Notes under the pieces: model-generated
Seen by the model: only the letters and a program-made list of their open reading frames with translations
What the model was told of the DNA's origin: nothing
Database searches by the model: none
Source: Valencia hispanica
Lineage: Eukaryota; Chordata; Actinopteri; Cyprinodontiformes; Valenciidae
Direction: 5' to 3'
DNA: 64,000 nucleotides
Assembly: GCA_963556495.2 (NCBI GenBank)
Contig: OY747710.1
Span: 18,700,000-18,763,999 of the forward strand
Position numbers and translations under genes: made by a program
In this document: positions 35,211 to 47,097 of the stretch, one piece after another
How positions within the stretch are numbered: position 1 is the first letter of the stretch
How the letters are laid out: every line of letters starts with the position of its first letter

Positions 35211-35760
35211 CCCGGCCTGGAAATAACATTACAGAGGTAGAAATTTAACATCTGAGGTAATTAAAATATGAGATTATCACACCTCCAAATATCAAGACTC
35301 TAAACTGAATTTCAAAACTACAGATCTGTTTATATTCATGATAAAAGGGATGGTTTACTGAGGAAGATGATTGCTGTCCGGCAGCACAACAAACCTAAGC
35401 ATTAAGCAAGCGCTACAATGGAATGGCTCAGATGTGATAAAATGGCCTAGTCAAAGACCAGACCCCAACCTGTAAAAAGACTTGAGGATTGATGTTACCA
35501 GACATTGCCTGTTTAATCAGAACATTTTTCAGCTGTAACTACAGTAGAAAAGTTTCTATAAACACGGCCTGGAAATTTTTTAAATAAAATCCCAGATGTT
35601 TTCTGACTGAGTAGGAACGCTGTAAAGAGGCAGAAAAAAACCTCAGAGGTAATTAAAAGATGAGATTATCACCTCCAAATATGAAGACTGTAAAGACTGA
35701 CTTTCCAAATTACAGACCTGTGAAAATCTGTGATAGAAGTGATGCTTTGCTTTTCACTGC
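35211..35760. repeat. Direct repeat flanking a Tc1-like remnant
   Basis: Two copies about 350 bases apart (about 35212-35340 and 35562-35725) share CGGCCTGGAAAT, GAGGTAATTAAAA.ATGAGA and TTATCAC.CCTCCAAATAT in the same order. Between them (about 35350-35560) lies a stop-riddled Tc1-type fragment that includes the KPKHKAS and KWPSQRPDPN-like blocks. Confidence 0.6.
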
Positions 35761-37710
35761 CATGTTACACTCGTGGGAGGATTACCAGCATGTGTGTACT
35801 TAGGCGTACTCCAGTTCAAATGAAGGCATTAGTTAAGTGTATAGGAGCTAAAGATAAAAAGAACAGCAGTAAACTGGGAGGAGTCGCAGTTAGGACATGA
35901 AAGACTATATTTATCCATTGCATAACGTTACATCGAGTATAGCCTTAGGGGAGGAGAAAAGTGTTAGGATGTATTCACCTAATGCCGCATTAGGCCTGCT
36001 TCTGTAGTGTGAAGGACCAAAAAAAAAAAAAGCTGATGTTGCAGCAGTTTCTCATCATCAGAACAAACTCAGGTGGACGTATCCGTTTTAGAAAACATAT
36101 CCTGACAGAAACAGTACACACTGGCCAGTATGCACGTTAATAATTCCCAATTAACTACTTATACTACGTTAGGTAGGTTCTATATAAATGCACTGAACTA
36201 AGCTGTAAAAATAGGTTGTGCTGGAGGGGAAAAGCAAGGTCAGTGTTGGAGACCGTTTCAGTCACCTGTTAAAAAGACGATAAAATCAACATCAAGTAGA
36301 GCTTACCCTGAGGCACCTGGGGGAGTAACTATTTCTGACAAGGCATCTTCCCACCTTACCAGATGTTCATTTATAAGGAGCACAGATAAAAATCATCAGA
36401 AATTTGTGAGGTTTTTGTCCATTAAATCAATCAATTTAGTGATTTGAAACAAATGAGAATTTAACAAAACCTGAAAGTTTAAAATTGCTACTGTTTGATT
36501 TAATTTAGAGGTGCCAGAGTAAGTGAGGGCTTAAAATCTTTTTAAAACCATATATCATTTAAGTCCCACTTCAAAATATCCATTATTTTCTGCTGGTTTA
36601 TAATGACTTTATTAATCTTGATTAAATCCAATAATAAGTTATTTTTAAATTACATTTCTAGAGATGATCTCCAGAGCCCCGAGGTAATGTGTCAGGATCC
36701 ACAACTGAGTATTAACCCCAGCTTTGGGAACCACTGTTAGTGAAGTTTTAGTATTAATCTGTAAAGGGAGTCCTCCTTGGATGGGCAACCACTAACAACG
36801 TATTAAACAGGAAAACCAAATGAACCATCTGTCTTTCACTGTCGATCACAGATTTGTTTCAGCTAATCAGATCAATGGAGGATGGCCAGTTGGTAAAAAT
36901 TACAGTCCTGCCAAACCCGTTTGAGATAAATAAAAAAAACAGCCTTTAATGTTTTTCAAATACAACTGATTTGCTGAAAGCGTGCATGAATAAAGCTGAA
37001 ACAAAATTTATTTGACTCCATTAGAAGGAGTCCGGATTATTCAGTTAGAAGACGTAAAGTATTTGGTCAACAGAATCAAAATCCTGATGATTTAATATAA
37101 GTTGGTGTGAAATGGTTCTTTGCTGGATTTGGGGTTGAGCACAAAGACAATCAGAAGTTTAAATGAGATGCTTTGATATCCATTTTTTTATGTTTTTGGC
37201 TTTCCAGATAATTAGATTGATTATTAGACATTTAAGAGCTAAGGTATATACAATTTCACAGCATTTCTATCAACAAGCGCAAAAAGGTGTGCAAACGTGG
37301 GTCATCGTTTCATTTCTTCCATATTTGTATTAGAAACACACTCTGTAGAGTTGATATTCTCGCCACTCCTAAGCAAGGTAGGATATGGCCAGGCTTGTCC
37401 ACCTTCCTATGCTGTTATCATTATCATCTTAATTTACTGAGCCTCCGGCTGCCAATCACATGCAGGCTCCGGCTCAAAGGTACCCAGACATCTGCAAGTC
37501 TGCTGTACGGCTTAAAGGTCTAGCACAGCATTCGGACACAAATCGGTTCTCACAGAGGGAGGGTTATCTAAATCCTGTCCTGGCTATATATTTGAAATGT
37601 AAACAGAGTTTATGAGTGATTGAATACTGACATCCACTAGACGTTATGTGGTTATTTCCACCAACGCTAGCAGATATACAATAGTAATAATCGCAGGAGA
37701 GAGTTATTAC
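35761..37710. other. Intronic sequence, no feature seen
   Basis: AT-rich intron; scattered Tc1-terminus-like words but no element with two ends. Confidence 0.35.
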
Positions 37711-37802
37711 CTGTGATCGTTAAGCTGTTCTTCAGTGCCGAAGTGTGAGGGACAGTTCGGACAGGCGAAGAGAGCAGAACCGTCGCTGTCAACATTATAC
37801 GC
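37711..37802 (-). CDS. C2H2 zinc finger protein, coding exon 5
   Basis: This short exon encodes residues 567-596 plus two bases of codon 597. The acceptor is TCAATGCAG at 37803 and the donor is CACAG/GTAATA at 37710; phase 0 in, 2 out. It carries Cys580, Cys583 and the first His of finger 10. The second His (600) comes from the next exon, so the intron cuts the finger helix. The exon was found from splice sites and phase, as it is too short to stand out as an open frame. Confidence 0.8.
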
Positions 37803-37934
37803 CTGCATTGACAAGCACAATAATCCAGGTCAATAAAAAAATAAATAGATACATTTCCCAACATGTTATCATTGTAAAACAACAGATTTAATATTGCTTC
37901 TATTAAAAAGATAATGCATAGTGGGTTTTAAAGG

Positions 37935-38955
<1,021 letters not shown>

Positions 38956-39009
38956 GAGCTTTAGCATGTCAGAGCTGATGTAATGAGGAGAAAAAGGAAA
39001 ATCCTTTAC

Positions 39010-39189
39010 TGGTTTGCGGCCTCTCTTGCGCGGCGGTTCTGTTGACGTGTGAATGAGTTGGTGTCTTTTCAGGGTGGTTGCCTGCGAGAAGCTTTTCCCG
39101 CACACGTCGCAGCAGAAGGGCTTGTTGCCGGTGTGGTTCATGCTGTGTCGCAGCAGGCTCTGGGAATTGGTGAAGGACTTTGTGCACAC
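39010..39189 (-). CDS. C2H2 zinc finger protein, coding exon 4
   Basis: This exon encodes residues 507-566, exactly 60 codons, phase 0 on both sides. The acceptor is TTGTGAAG at 39190 and the donor is CCA/GTAAAG at 39009. It completes finger 8 (505-525) and supplies finger 9 (533-553), with an HTGNKPF linker between them, then a basic tail PPRKRGRKP that could serve in nuclear import or bind the minor groove of DNA. The frame stays open into the intron for 27 codons, so a read-through isoform ending in the intron is possible, but the donor is good. Confidence 0.85.
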
Positions 39190-39715
39190 CTTCACAACAA
39201 CAATGAGGATTAGTGAGATGTACATGATTACAGGAGGTTTAATTACAGGGGAACAGAGATACATTTGTATAGTTGGACACAACTATTGAAAGGCTCTCTT
39301 GACATTTTACAAATTATGTTTTTGACCATAAACAAATTAAAATCTGAGGGTTTTCTTCTTTTTTTGATGAAATCCTTTCATCCTCATCATAAAAGCCTTC
39401 ACAACCGGATGAGGGGCTCTTTTTTTACCGCTATGAAATCTGTAATTTATCCACGGAGGTCCACACCTGACAGACTGCATATATGTGCGCTTAATCAAAA
39501 TCTAATTTTTAAAACATTTCCTGTTGTTCAAAGACACTGGGGGACGTGTCAGATTTAATGAGCCTGGAGGTTCAAACTGTCTCATCCTCCGCACTTAGAA
39601 GTATTACATCATCTCATCAAAGTCAGCCACACGACCTAAATGATCTTTACATCAAAGCAAATCATCCCTCTGGTTCAGGGAAAGGGACACTTTGATTTGG
39701 GTTTCTGACTGGCAC

Positions 39716-39927
39716 CTTGCACGTGAAGAGCTTCTCGCCGGTGTGGCTGTAGACGTGAGTGCGGAGGAAGACGCGTCGGGTGAAGGTTTTGCCGCAGTAC
39801 GGGCAAACGTGGGGTAGCGGCGTTCTGGCCCAGTCTTGCAGCAGCTTGGCAGGTGGAGGTTGGTTCGTGTTGTTTATGTCGGCGGCGGCAGCGCCGCCCT
39901 CGGAGTCATCTTTGGAGGCTTTGTTTC
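39716..39927 (-). CDS. C2H2 zinc finger protein, coding exon 3
   Basis: This exon encodes residues 436 (completed here) to 506. The acceptor is ATGTGATCAG at 39928 and the donor is AAG/GTGCCAG at 39715. It begins with a Ser/Asp/Ala-rich linker, then finger 7 (477-497, CPYC...H...H) followed by the classical linker TGEKLF and the first Cys of finger 8. The intron falls between the two zinc-binding cysteines of finger 8, so this exon and the next need each other to make a finger. Phase is 1 in, 0 out, matching both neighbours. Confidence 0.85.
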
Positions 39928-40144
39928 CTGATCACATAAAACATGAGTTATTAGGCAAATCTCCTGAAGAAACACCACTTTCGTTTTCTTTCTTTTTTTT
40001 ATATGATGCCAAGCAAAGTATATAGACTTTGGGATTCTATGGGACAAAGTGTCAAGTTTAAAGAAAATTTATGGTTTCCAGATTAAAACCTGAAAAGTAT
40101 GCCATGTACTGGCATTCAGACCCCATCTGACAACTGTAAATAAA

Positions 40145-40340
40145 ATCCAGGCCAGGCAAGCAATGCATTAATCCCAGAAGCAACCAAGAAGCCCCTGGTA
40201 ACTCTGGAGGAGAAACAGAGATCTCCTGATCAGGTGAGAGACGCCATAGACTGGAAAACTTTTAGTCATGCAGTCCACAAGTATGGTCTTTATGGAAGAG
40301 TGGCAACAAGAAAGACACTGTTGAACGAAATCATTAAGTC
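40145..40340 (+). pseudogene. Tc1-like transposase N-terminal fragment
   Basis: The frame VTLEEKQRSPDQVRDAID, followed by SHAVHKYGLYGRVATRKTLL, matches the N-terminal DNA-binding part of a Tc1-type transposase. There is no downstream catalytic region; a hAT-like element begins right after it. Confidence 0.55.
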
Positions 40341-40344
40341 CCGC

Positions 40345-40799
40345 TAGGGCTGCACAATATAGCGCAAATATATCATCACTGCAATATAAGTTTGTGCATC
40401 ACAAACTGTTTGAAGTACATTAATTGTTGGATAATATTCCAAGCATTAAGGCTTTTTTCATGCTAATGTAATATTCAGACATTTAGACAGAGTAATACGG
40501 CAGCAGATGTTCACACCTGACACTAATGACCTTGCCCCAAATGCTAAAGGTCACACGGAGATGGAGACACGGATGAGAAAGAGAGGAAAGAAGATATATA
40601 TAAGACTTATATGGCAACCCACGTTGTCATCGCAACATTAGCCAGCATTATCTTCAGCTCCACCTTTTCTTATATATATTTTCTTATATATACCTAACAA
40701 AGAGCTATTCAATCCATCTGTTAAAAATCTCTGTATAATTTATATTGCAAGACATATCGCAGGGTTAGAAAAAAAAAATCCCAATATCATGCAGCCCTA
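40345..40799. mobile_element. hAT-like miniature element (TAGGGCTGCA ends)
   Basis: Left end TAGGGCTGCACAATATAGCG and right end CCAATATCATGCAGCCCTA are inverted repeats of a well-spread vertebrate hAT MITE type. The 8-bp flanks (AGTCCCGC and AAGCCTAG) do not match, so the target duplication is lost or one end is rearranged. Confidence 0.6.
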
Positions 40800-41560
40800 A
40801 AGCCTAGTTTATACTTCTCCGTCTGCTGAGGTGCGGAGACACGCAGCGCCATCATCAGTCGACGTAAGGGCTCTACGTCAAGCCTAGTTTATGCTTCTCC
40901 ATCAGCAAAATGGTAATAATGGCCTGCATATGGATAGCGCTTTTTCAGTCAGAGGACCACAAAGCGCTTTACACTACATTCATTCAATCACCCATTCAGC
41001 AAGTTTGCACCCACACGCACACGTTTTGACGGAGATGTTTTCCTTCTGTACTTCTCCGTTGGTGTCAGTGTTGCAAAGCAATTCTCCGCCAGGACAGCAG
41101 GGGGTGCAGACGGGTCTGCCAAACATTGCAGTGACGTCTCTGTTGGACAACAGTTTATTTACTTCAGCTTGTAAAAGCACATCCAGTCAAAGAGAAATGA
41201 CCGACAGAGACACAGTTTTGATTGAGCTGGAAAGCTTTTTACTGGAAGTGTAGGTCATTACATGCTCTAAAAACACATGTAAACAAACAAACAGAGCGGT
41301 CTGTTTTATTGTCCTGGTGTTCAAAATCACCAAAAGACCATATTAGATAAACTGGCCTTGCAATATAAAACATCTAGTGGCCAAAAGCTGTATTGACGAC
41401 CAATTGCATTGAGTACAGAGCACAGCTGTGGTGAAATGATCTGGGGCTGATGTAGGGCTGACCAATCACAGACGTGCACTCTCCATTCCGTCATTATCTG
41501 TCGACGCAAGGGCTCTCCATCACTCACGCAAGGATGCCGGAGTAGAGCCCAGTTCCTAAC
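40800..41560. repeat. Repeat block with duplicated AAGCCTAGTTTAT units and a SINE-tail fragment
   Basis: AAGCCTAGTTTATRCTTCTCC occurs at about 40800 and 40880, and related words (CTTCTCCGTTGG, GTCGACGCAAGGGCTCTCC) at 41055 and 41500. Between them, 40916-41015 matches the tail of the SINE at 1.9 kb (GGATAGCGCTTTTTCAGT, CAAAGCGCTTTACACTACAT). The block is likely a decayed DNA element with a SINE inserted. Confidence 0.45.
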
Positions 41561-42275
41561 GTTTAGTGTAGCAGCATCATGCTGAGGGAATGCTGTTCTT
41601 CAGCAGGGAGACAGAAGCTAGTCAGCGCTGACTGGAAGAGGGATGGAGCCAAAAACTGCTGGAAACTTGATTCACGAGAATGAGACGGGATTTACATGTT
41701 ACTTTAAAGGAAGCTTCAAAGATCAAATTAATCTAATCCGCATTTTTATAGATTTTGCCGCAAACTCAACCAGCAGACGTCTTTCTTTTTCTGATTTCTT
41801 TTTATCTCTTCAGATCTTAGGACAGTGCTTCAACCATGCATGGTCTGCAGCTCAATACTTACCATAGCAAGTTGCTATTACGTTGAGCTACATCACAAAG
41901 ACACCCATCCATCGGCCGTTGTAGCAATGCTTTCTACCTCTTTCAGGGTCTCAACAACTTGCAGCGCTTACATATTGTTCATGTCTTGTCTGTCACTCAG
42001 CCACCATTAATAGTTCCTACTGGAAACCCAAAATGCTGCCAAACAAGTGATATAAGAGTAGTGGGAGGGCATCTTGTATAACTTCATCGGGTGAAGCCAT
42101 GCTCACCACAACCGGCTCACGATAGCGGCTACCCTAACGAGAAATATCGTGATATTTTAATGTCTACTAATTATTGTGCCACAGCTTCAACATAAATGTT
42201 TAAATTAAAGTATAAGTCTGATGGAAAATCTTGCGGTGAAACTGAAGTTTAAAGATTCCATGATTTAATCTTAAC
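41561..42275. other. Intronic sequence, no feature seen
   Basis: The first bases (AGCAGCATCATGCTG near 41570) echo Tc1 transposase sequence, but there is no block long enough to support a call. Confidence 0.35.
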
Positions 42276-42871
42276 CAGGGATGTGTATCGGTAAAAATCT
42301 GGCGATACTATGAGTAAGACTATATATATTGTAGGGATGTAAGAAAATATAGAAACACCAATATATTGCGATATTTTATGTCAAGGTATTTTATCGATAT
42401 TCAAAAGCAAAGTATAATTTTTTTTAGGATTTAAATGGAACATTAATGATGACAGTAATTTGACATTGACCGTTTCTCTACAGTTAAATTCAATTTTAAA
42501 AATCACAATATATAGTCTTACTCATAGTATCACAATATATCGTATCGTCTCCCCTGTATCGTGATCCATATCGTATCGCCAGATTTTTACCGATACACAT
42601 CCCTAGTGTATTGTGATTTTTAAAACTTAATTTAACAGTATAAAACCTGTCACAGCATTCTAAACACTCCAACCTGTTTCTTACTTTAACACATCCAGTT
42701 TATCACTAGATCTAGTTGATCCACTGGAACAAAGAAGGTGAAAACAGCCACAAACTACTATTCATCATTAATGGTCCCATTAAAATTCTACATTGCTTTT
42801 GAATATCGATACAATATCGCGATATAAAATATTGCGATATATTGGCATATCGATATTTTCTTACATCCCTA
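42276..42871 (+). mobile_element. hAT miniature element, self-nested composite copy
   Basis: Outer ends are CAGGGATGTGTATCGG at 42276 and TTTTCTTACATCCCTA at 42871. An inverted family member (42332-42605) is inserted inside it. Flanks ATCTTAAC and GACTTAAC agree at six of eight bases. The internal part after 42606 (ATCTAGTTGATCCACTGG and GAAAACAGCCACAAACTA) is shared with the copies at 24, 55 and 58 kb. Confidence 0.78.
42332..42605 (-). mobile_element. Inner inverted copy of the hAT miniature element
   Basis: It starts TAGGGATGTAAGAAAATATA and ends ACCGATACACATCCCTA, reversed relative to the outer copy. Bordering 8-mers ATATATTG and GTGTATTG agree at six positions. It is shorter than the single copy at 53 kb because of an internal deletion. 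Confidence 0.75.
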
Positions 42872-43142
42872 GACTTAACCATTTCTCCAAAGCAGAATAG
42901 GCAAACATTTCGGTCTTTAGATGTGCAAAGCTGGCAGAGATGTACCCTCAAAACACTTGCAGCAGCAACTGTGGTGACACATGGTTCCACAAAGTATCAT
43001 ATCAGAAGAGGAGGGGGGTTGAATTTAAATGTATTGCACACACAAAAAATTTTTTTTTATTAACTTTAAAATTTGCATTAAAATACATTGAAAGTGTGGT
43101 TGTAACGGGACAAGCTGTGAAAAGGTTAAGATTTCCACTCAC

Positions 43143-44295
43143 CTTGTAGTGCATTAGCACTCAGGATCCTGAATGAAGGCCGCCCCCTCTTAGGAAGGGG
43201 AGAACCAGATTCACCAGCAGAGGGGGAGAGCAGTCTCTTTGAGCTTTCGGCACCGTCCTCACAGCTGATGGGAGCCGATTCCTCGCTGATTTCGACCCCC
43301 GGGGTCACCTTGCTGGCTGAGGTGAAGCGATGCTGCTGCCGGTGGTACAGGAACTGAGTTGTGTTCATGAAGTCCTCCCCGCAGTGGGAACAAGTGTGCA
43401 GCGGCTCACTGAGGCTGTGCTTTTCCTTGCGATGTGTCGCCAGGCTTTTACCGTCTCCAAAACTCTGCCCACAGTGGGTGCAGAAGAACAGCTCGGGCTG
43501 TGTAAAGGTGGGTGTCCCAGTGCAAGAGGAAGAAACTGCATCCTGCACATCGCTCCCATTGTTCAGGGCGTAAACCTCCGGGGTCACCTCAGGGACCACT
43601 ACCACCGTCTCCTCGCCCTTTTGTCGGTGCTGTTTGCGGTGATAGAGGAAAAGCGTGGTGTTCAGGAAGCTCTCTCCACATACTGAGCAGCGGTGCAGGG
43701 CTTCCTCAAAGCCGTGCTGGGTCTTGCGGTGGGACACCAGCTCGGACACCAGGCCAAAACACGAGCCACAGTCGACGCACAGCAACACTGGTTCGGGCTT
43801 TGGCTTCTTGGTTATGCCTCTCCTCCTTGGGGATGAGTCGTCTGAAGCAGGCGCCTCGGCGGCAGGACCATCTGTGGCGTGAGATGAGGAGGTCTCTGGA
43901 GCTTGCGTCTCGGTGTCCTCCTCATGTCCTGGTTGGATGGTGTCGCTGCCTTCACCGTGTGGGACAGAAGAATCGTCTTGATCGACCAATGCAGCCTGGT
44001 TCTCAGAGGCCTCCGGCTCAACGCTGGAGTCTGGAGCCGACTTGGACCCAGCTAGTTCACAGGTCCCTTCTTTACGATGCTGCTGCCACTCCTCCAGGCT
44101 CTTGAAAAGTTTATCACAATCTCCACACTGGTAGAGGATTTTGGGCTGGTCTGTTTGCTTTTCGGCGTCATCGAGTTCTTTCTTAATATTCTGCACAGAG
44201 GGCTGAAGCGGCTGGTCTTCCATCTGTGGGACAGCGCTCTCTGAGGCATCTCCCTGTTGGTCCTCCACTGCCCTTGAGATATTTATTATATGTTG
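43143..44295 (-). CDS. C2H2 zinc finger protein, large central exon (coding exon 2)
   Basis: This exon encodes residues 52-435 plus the first base of codon 436. The acceptor is TTATTACAG at 44296 and the donor is CAAG/GTGAGT at 43142; phases are 0 in and 1 out. It holds finger 2 (C2HC type, about 108-130), then an acidic, Ser/Glu/Pro-rich stretch, a basic patch PRRRGITKKPKP (about 208-219) that could be a nuclear localisation signal, fingers 3 and 4 (224-245 and 254-274), a second acidic linker, and fingers 5 and 6 (323-344 and 353-373). Fingers 3-4 and 5-6 are two copies of one two-finger module: each pair ends in an FxNTTxFLYHRxQH finger. The exon ends with a basic KRGRPSF patch. The module resembles the VDCG...FLYHR fingers of ZNF574 and ZNF526. 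The product is a nuclear, probable DNA-binding regulator; its targets are unknown. Confidence 0.88.
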
Positions 44296-44394
44296 CTGTA
44301 ATAAAAAAATAAAAAAGAGAAAAGAAAATGTTATTCTTTTTCAATGTTTCACATGACCTTTATCTTTTTTTTTTATTCAGAAAAATACACATCC

Positions 44395-45172
44395 ATCCAT
44401 CCATCCATCCATTTTCTGCCGCTTATCCGGGGTCGGGTCACGGGGGCAGCAGCCTAAGCAAAGAGACCCAGACTTCTCTCTCCAGATGCCCGAGCCACCT
44501 CAACTGACTCCTCTCGATGTGGAGAAGCAGGGGCTCTACTCTGAGCCCCCTCCGGATGACTGAGCTTCTCACCCTATCTCTAAGGGAGAGCCCAGACACT
44601 CTGCGGAGGAAACTCATTTCAGCCGCTTGTATCCGTGATCTCGTTTTTTCGGTCACCATCCAGAGTTCGTGACCATAGATGAGGGTAGGAACGTAGATCG
44701 ACCGGTAAATCGAGAGCTTCGCCTTTCGGCTCAGCTCTCTCTTCACCACGACAGACCGGTAAAGCGCCCGCATAACTGCAGATGCCCCACCAATCCGTCT
44801 ATCGATCTCCCGCTCCATTTTCCCCTCATTCGTGAACAAGACCCCCAGATACTTAAAATCCTCCACTTGGGGAAGGACCCCATCCCCGACCCGGAGACAG
44901 CACCCCACCCTTTTCCGGCTCAAGACCATGGCCTTGGATTTGGAGGTGCTGATTCTCATCCCAGCCGTTTCACACTCGGCTGCGAACCGCTCCAGCGAAA
45001 GCTGTAGATCACGTTACGATGAAGCCATCAGGACCACGTCATCTGCAAAAAGCAGAGACCCGATCCTGAGACCACCAAAACAGATCCCCTCAATGCCTTG
45101 GCTGCGCCTAGAAATCCTGTCCATAAAAGTTAGGAACAGGATCGGTGACAAAGGGCAACCTTACACAGGCTT
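44395..45172 (-). mobile_element. 5'-truncated Rex3-type LINE with internal deletion
   Basis: The plus strand begins with CATC repeats (reverse of the GATG tail) and ends within the CPLSP region near 45170. On the minus strand, 44438-44959 is still one open frame of about 170 codons (RKRVGCCLRVGDGVLPQVED to LRWLGHL). Compared with the 12.6 kb copy it lacks about 55 codons, between LRWLGHL and EREVWVSLLR, and the catalytic FADD box lies upstream at 45030-45060, with a frame break. It is young, judging by very high similarity to the longer copy. Confidence 0.88.
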
Positions 45173-46119
45173 GGCATTTTATTTATTAAATTCACCCTAC
45201 AGTGCTCATCTTTGAATTGTATTTTTTTTTTAAGTGGATGACAAATGAGCGTTTTTCACTGCGGGGTAACCGAGGTCAATGTCAGCACCATGTACTGAGA
45301 ACCAAGGTTCCTCTGAGAGGTTCAGGTAGCCGAGATACGGCCTGAAACTGAAGGATGACAATCGGAAGAGCCATCAAGGTTGAAGATGTCACCGGATCCA
45401 CCACCGGGTTTTTCATTTACTCCTTCTATCAACTTGGATAACAAGAAAACGAACATCGAGGTCAAGTTTGAAGAAATCTGGAGCTGCTTCAATCCCTCCA
45501 GTTCAACATGACTCACAGACTAATGATATGTAGGCTGTGCTGATATTCCGATGTATGAGTAATAAATACCACCTTCAGATGTGGTTGGGTCATTTCAAAA
45601 AGCCTCCTGATTGTAATTACATCTTAAAATGAACATGCATTTTACTCCTAAAGGATTGACTCCGGTTAAAAGAAGAAGTGAGTAACAATCTGTACCCTCT
45701 ATCGCTGGTTTATAGTCAACAGTTCCACTATACACAAACAATATATAACAATAATAATAATAGCATTTCTTTAAAACATGGCTGGATAACGCCTTATGAA
45801 GGAACTGAAAACATTTAATTCAGCCGAGATGTAGTGCTGTTGTTGCCTGGGAAACTCTTCAAGTAAAGTGAATGCAATTGCCGTTGGAGTCCCTAATTAC
45901 TGCAAAGCAGGTAATTAAACAGGAAGCAGAGCGGAAAAAAATGCAAAAGCAAATGCAAATTGCAAACCGCCTGTTGCGCCATTAGACACCAACAATATCC
46001 TCAAACCTTGGGCCTCGCTATGGTTATGTGCACATCAGCTGGTCTGAAAATAAAAACGATTAAAAACTAATATTTATACTACAAAGAAACTAAATAGAAG
46101 CACTTACTAGTTTTACAAA
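45173..46119. other. Intronic sequence, no feature seen
   Basis: No supported feature. Confidence 0.35.
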
Positions 46120-47032
46120 TTTTTCATATTTTGTCACGTAATAACCAGAAACGGTATTTTATTGGGATTTTATGTGACAGACCAACGCAGATTAGATTAA
46201 AAATGACATATAGCGGTCTTCTTTTTTTTTTTTACAAAATCTGAAAAAACCTATAAAAAGCATAACGTGTTTGTATTCTATTCTTTTTTCCAAGTAATTA
46301 TAAGTATTTCTCTATCAGCCTTCACCATATTAAAACTGCTAATTTAACGATCATATGCTGCGACCTAAAACCTTCTCTTGTATCAGAATCAGAAAGATTT
46401 TATTACCATATGTGTGAACAGGTTCACAACATTAGGACATTGCTGTGGTACTTTGTGCAAACATAAAATAAACACTTCTAAGCGTGCAATAAATAAAAAG
46501 AAAATGGGGTAAACAGGTTAATATATACACGAGTGCAGGTTATGATTTGTACAAAATCACACAGGTGCAAAAGCACGACACAGGGTCATGTGACTGAAAC
46601 AGAGTGGGTGGTGGGAACAGTCTGAGGGTTATTGTTCATGAGTCCAACAGTAGAGGGGAAGAAACTGTTCTTATGTCGAGTAGTTCTGGTCCGAATGGCT
46701 TGAAACCTCCTGCCTGAGGGGAGCGGGTCAAAAAGTCTGTGTCCAGGGTGAGAAGGGTCGGCTGTGGGCCGACCCCCCACAAGCGAGTATAGATGACGAA
46801 TAAATGAATGAAAACTTTTAGGGTAAAGGGGGTTAAATACAAACTCAAGTAACATTTTTCCAATTTTTATCTGTAAAATAATTGACAAACTATGTATCAT
46901 TTTCCTTCCACTTAACAATTATGCACTACTTTGTGTTGGTCTATCATATCTAATCCCATTAAAGCACTGCAGTAGTGGCTGTAATGTTTCAAAATGTAAA
47001 GAAGTTCAAGGGGTATGAATACTTTTTACGGT
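46120..47032. mobile_element. Tc1-like element ends split by a LINE
   Basis: The left part has TTTATGTGACAGACCAACGC at 46168 and the right part has CACTACTTTGTGTTGGTCTA near 46924 and the terminus AAGGGGTATGAATACTTTTT at 47010. They are inverted repeat halves of one Tc1-type element whose middle is now occupied by a LINE 3' end. Confidence 0.55.
46383..46805 (-). mobile_element. Rex1/CR1- or L2-like LINE 3' end
   Basis: On the minus strand the reading frame DPLPSGRRFQAIRTRTTRHK followed by NSFFPSTVGLMNNNPQ is the conserved C-terminus of CR1/L2-group LINE proteins. A non-coding tail follows, ending in TCTGATTCTGATAC repeats at 46383. It is 5' truncated. Confidence 0.7.
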
Positions 47033-47097
47033 ACAATAAAGTACTCCTGTGTCTTTTCTGCCTCTTGACATTAAAAATGTTGTTTTGCCACTAAGGC

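Noticed and set aside
43330..44105. Long plus-strand frames opposite the zinc finger exon
   Set aside because: The minus strand carries the repeated zinc-binding Cys and His spacing and matching splice phases; the plus frames have no domains.
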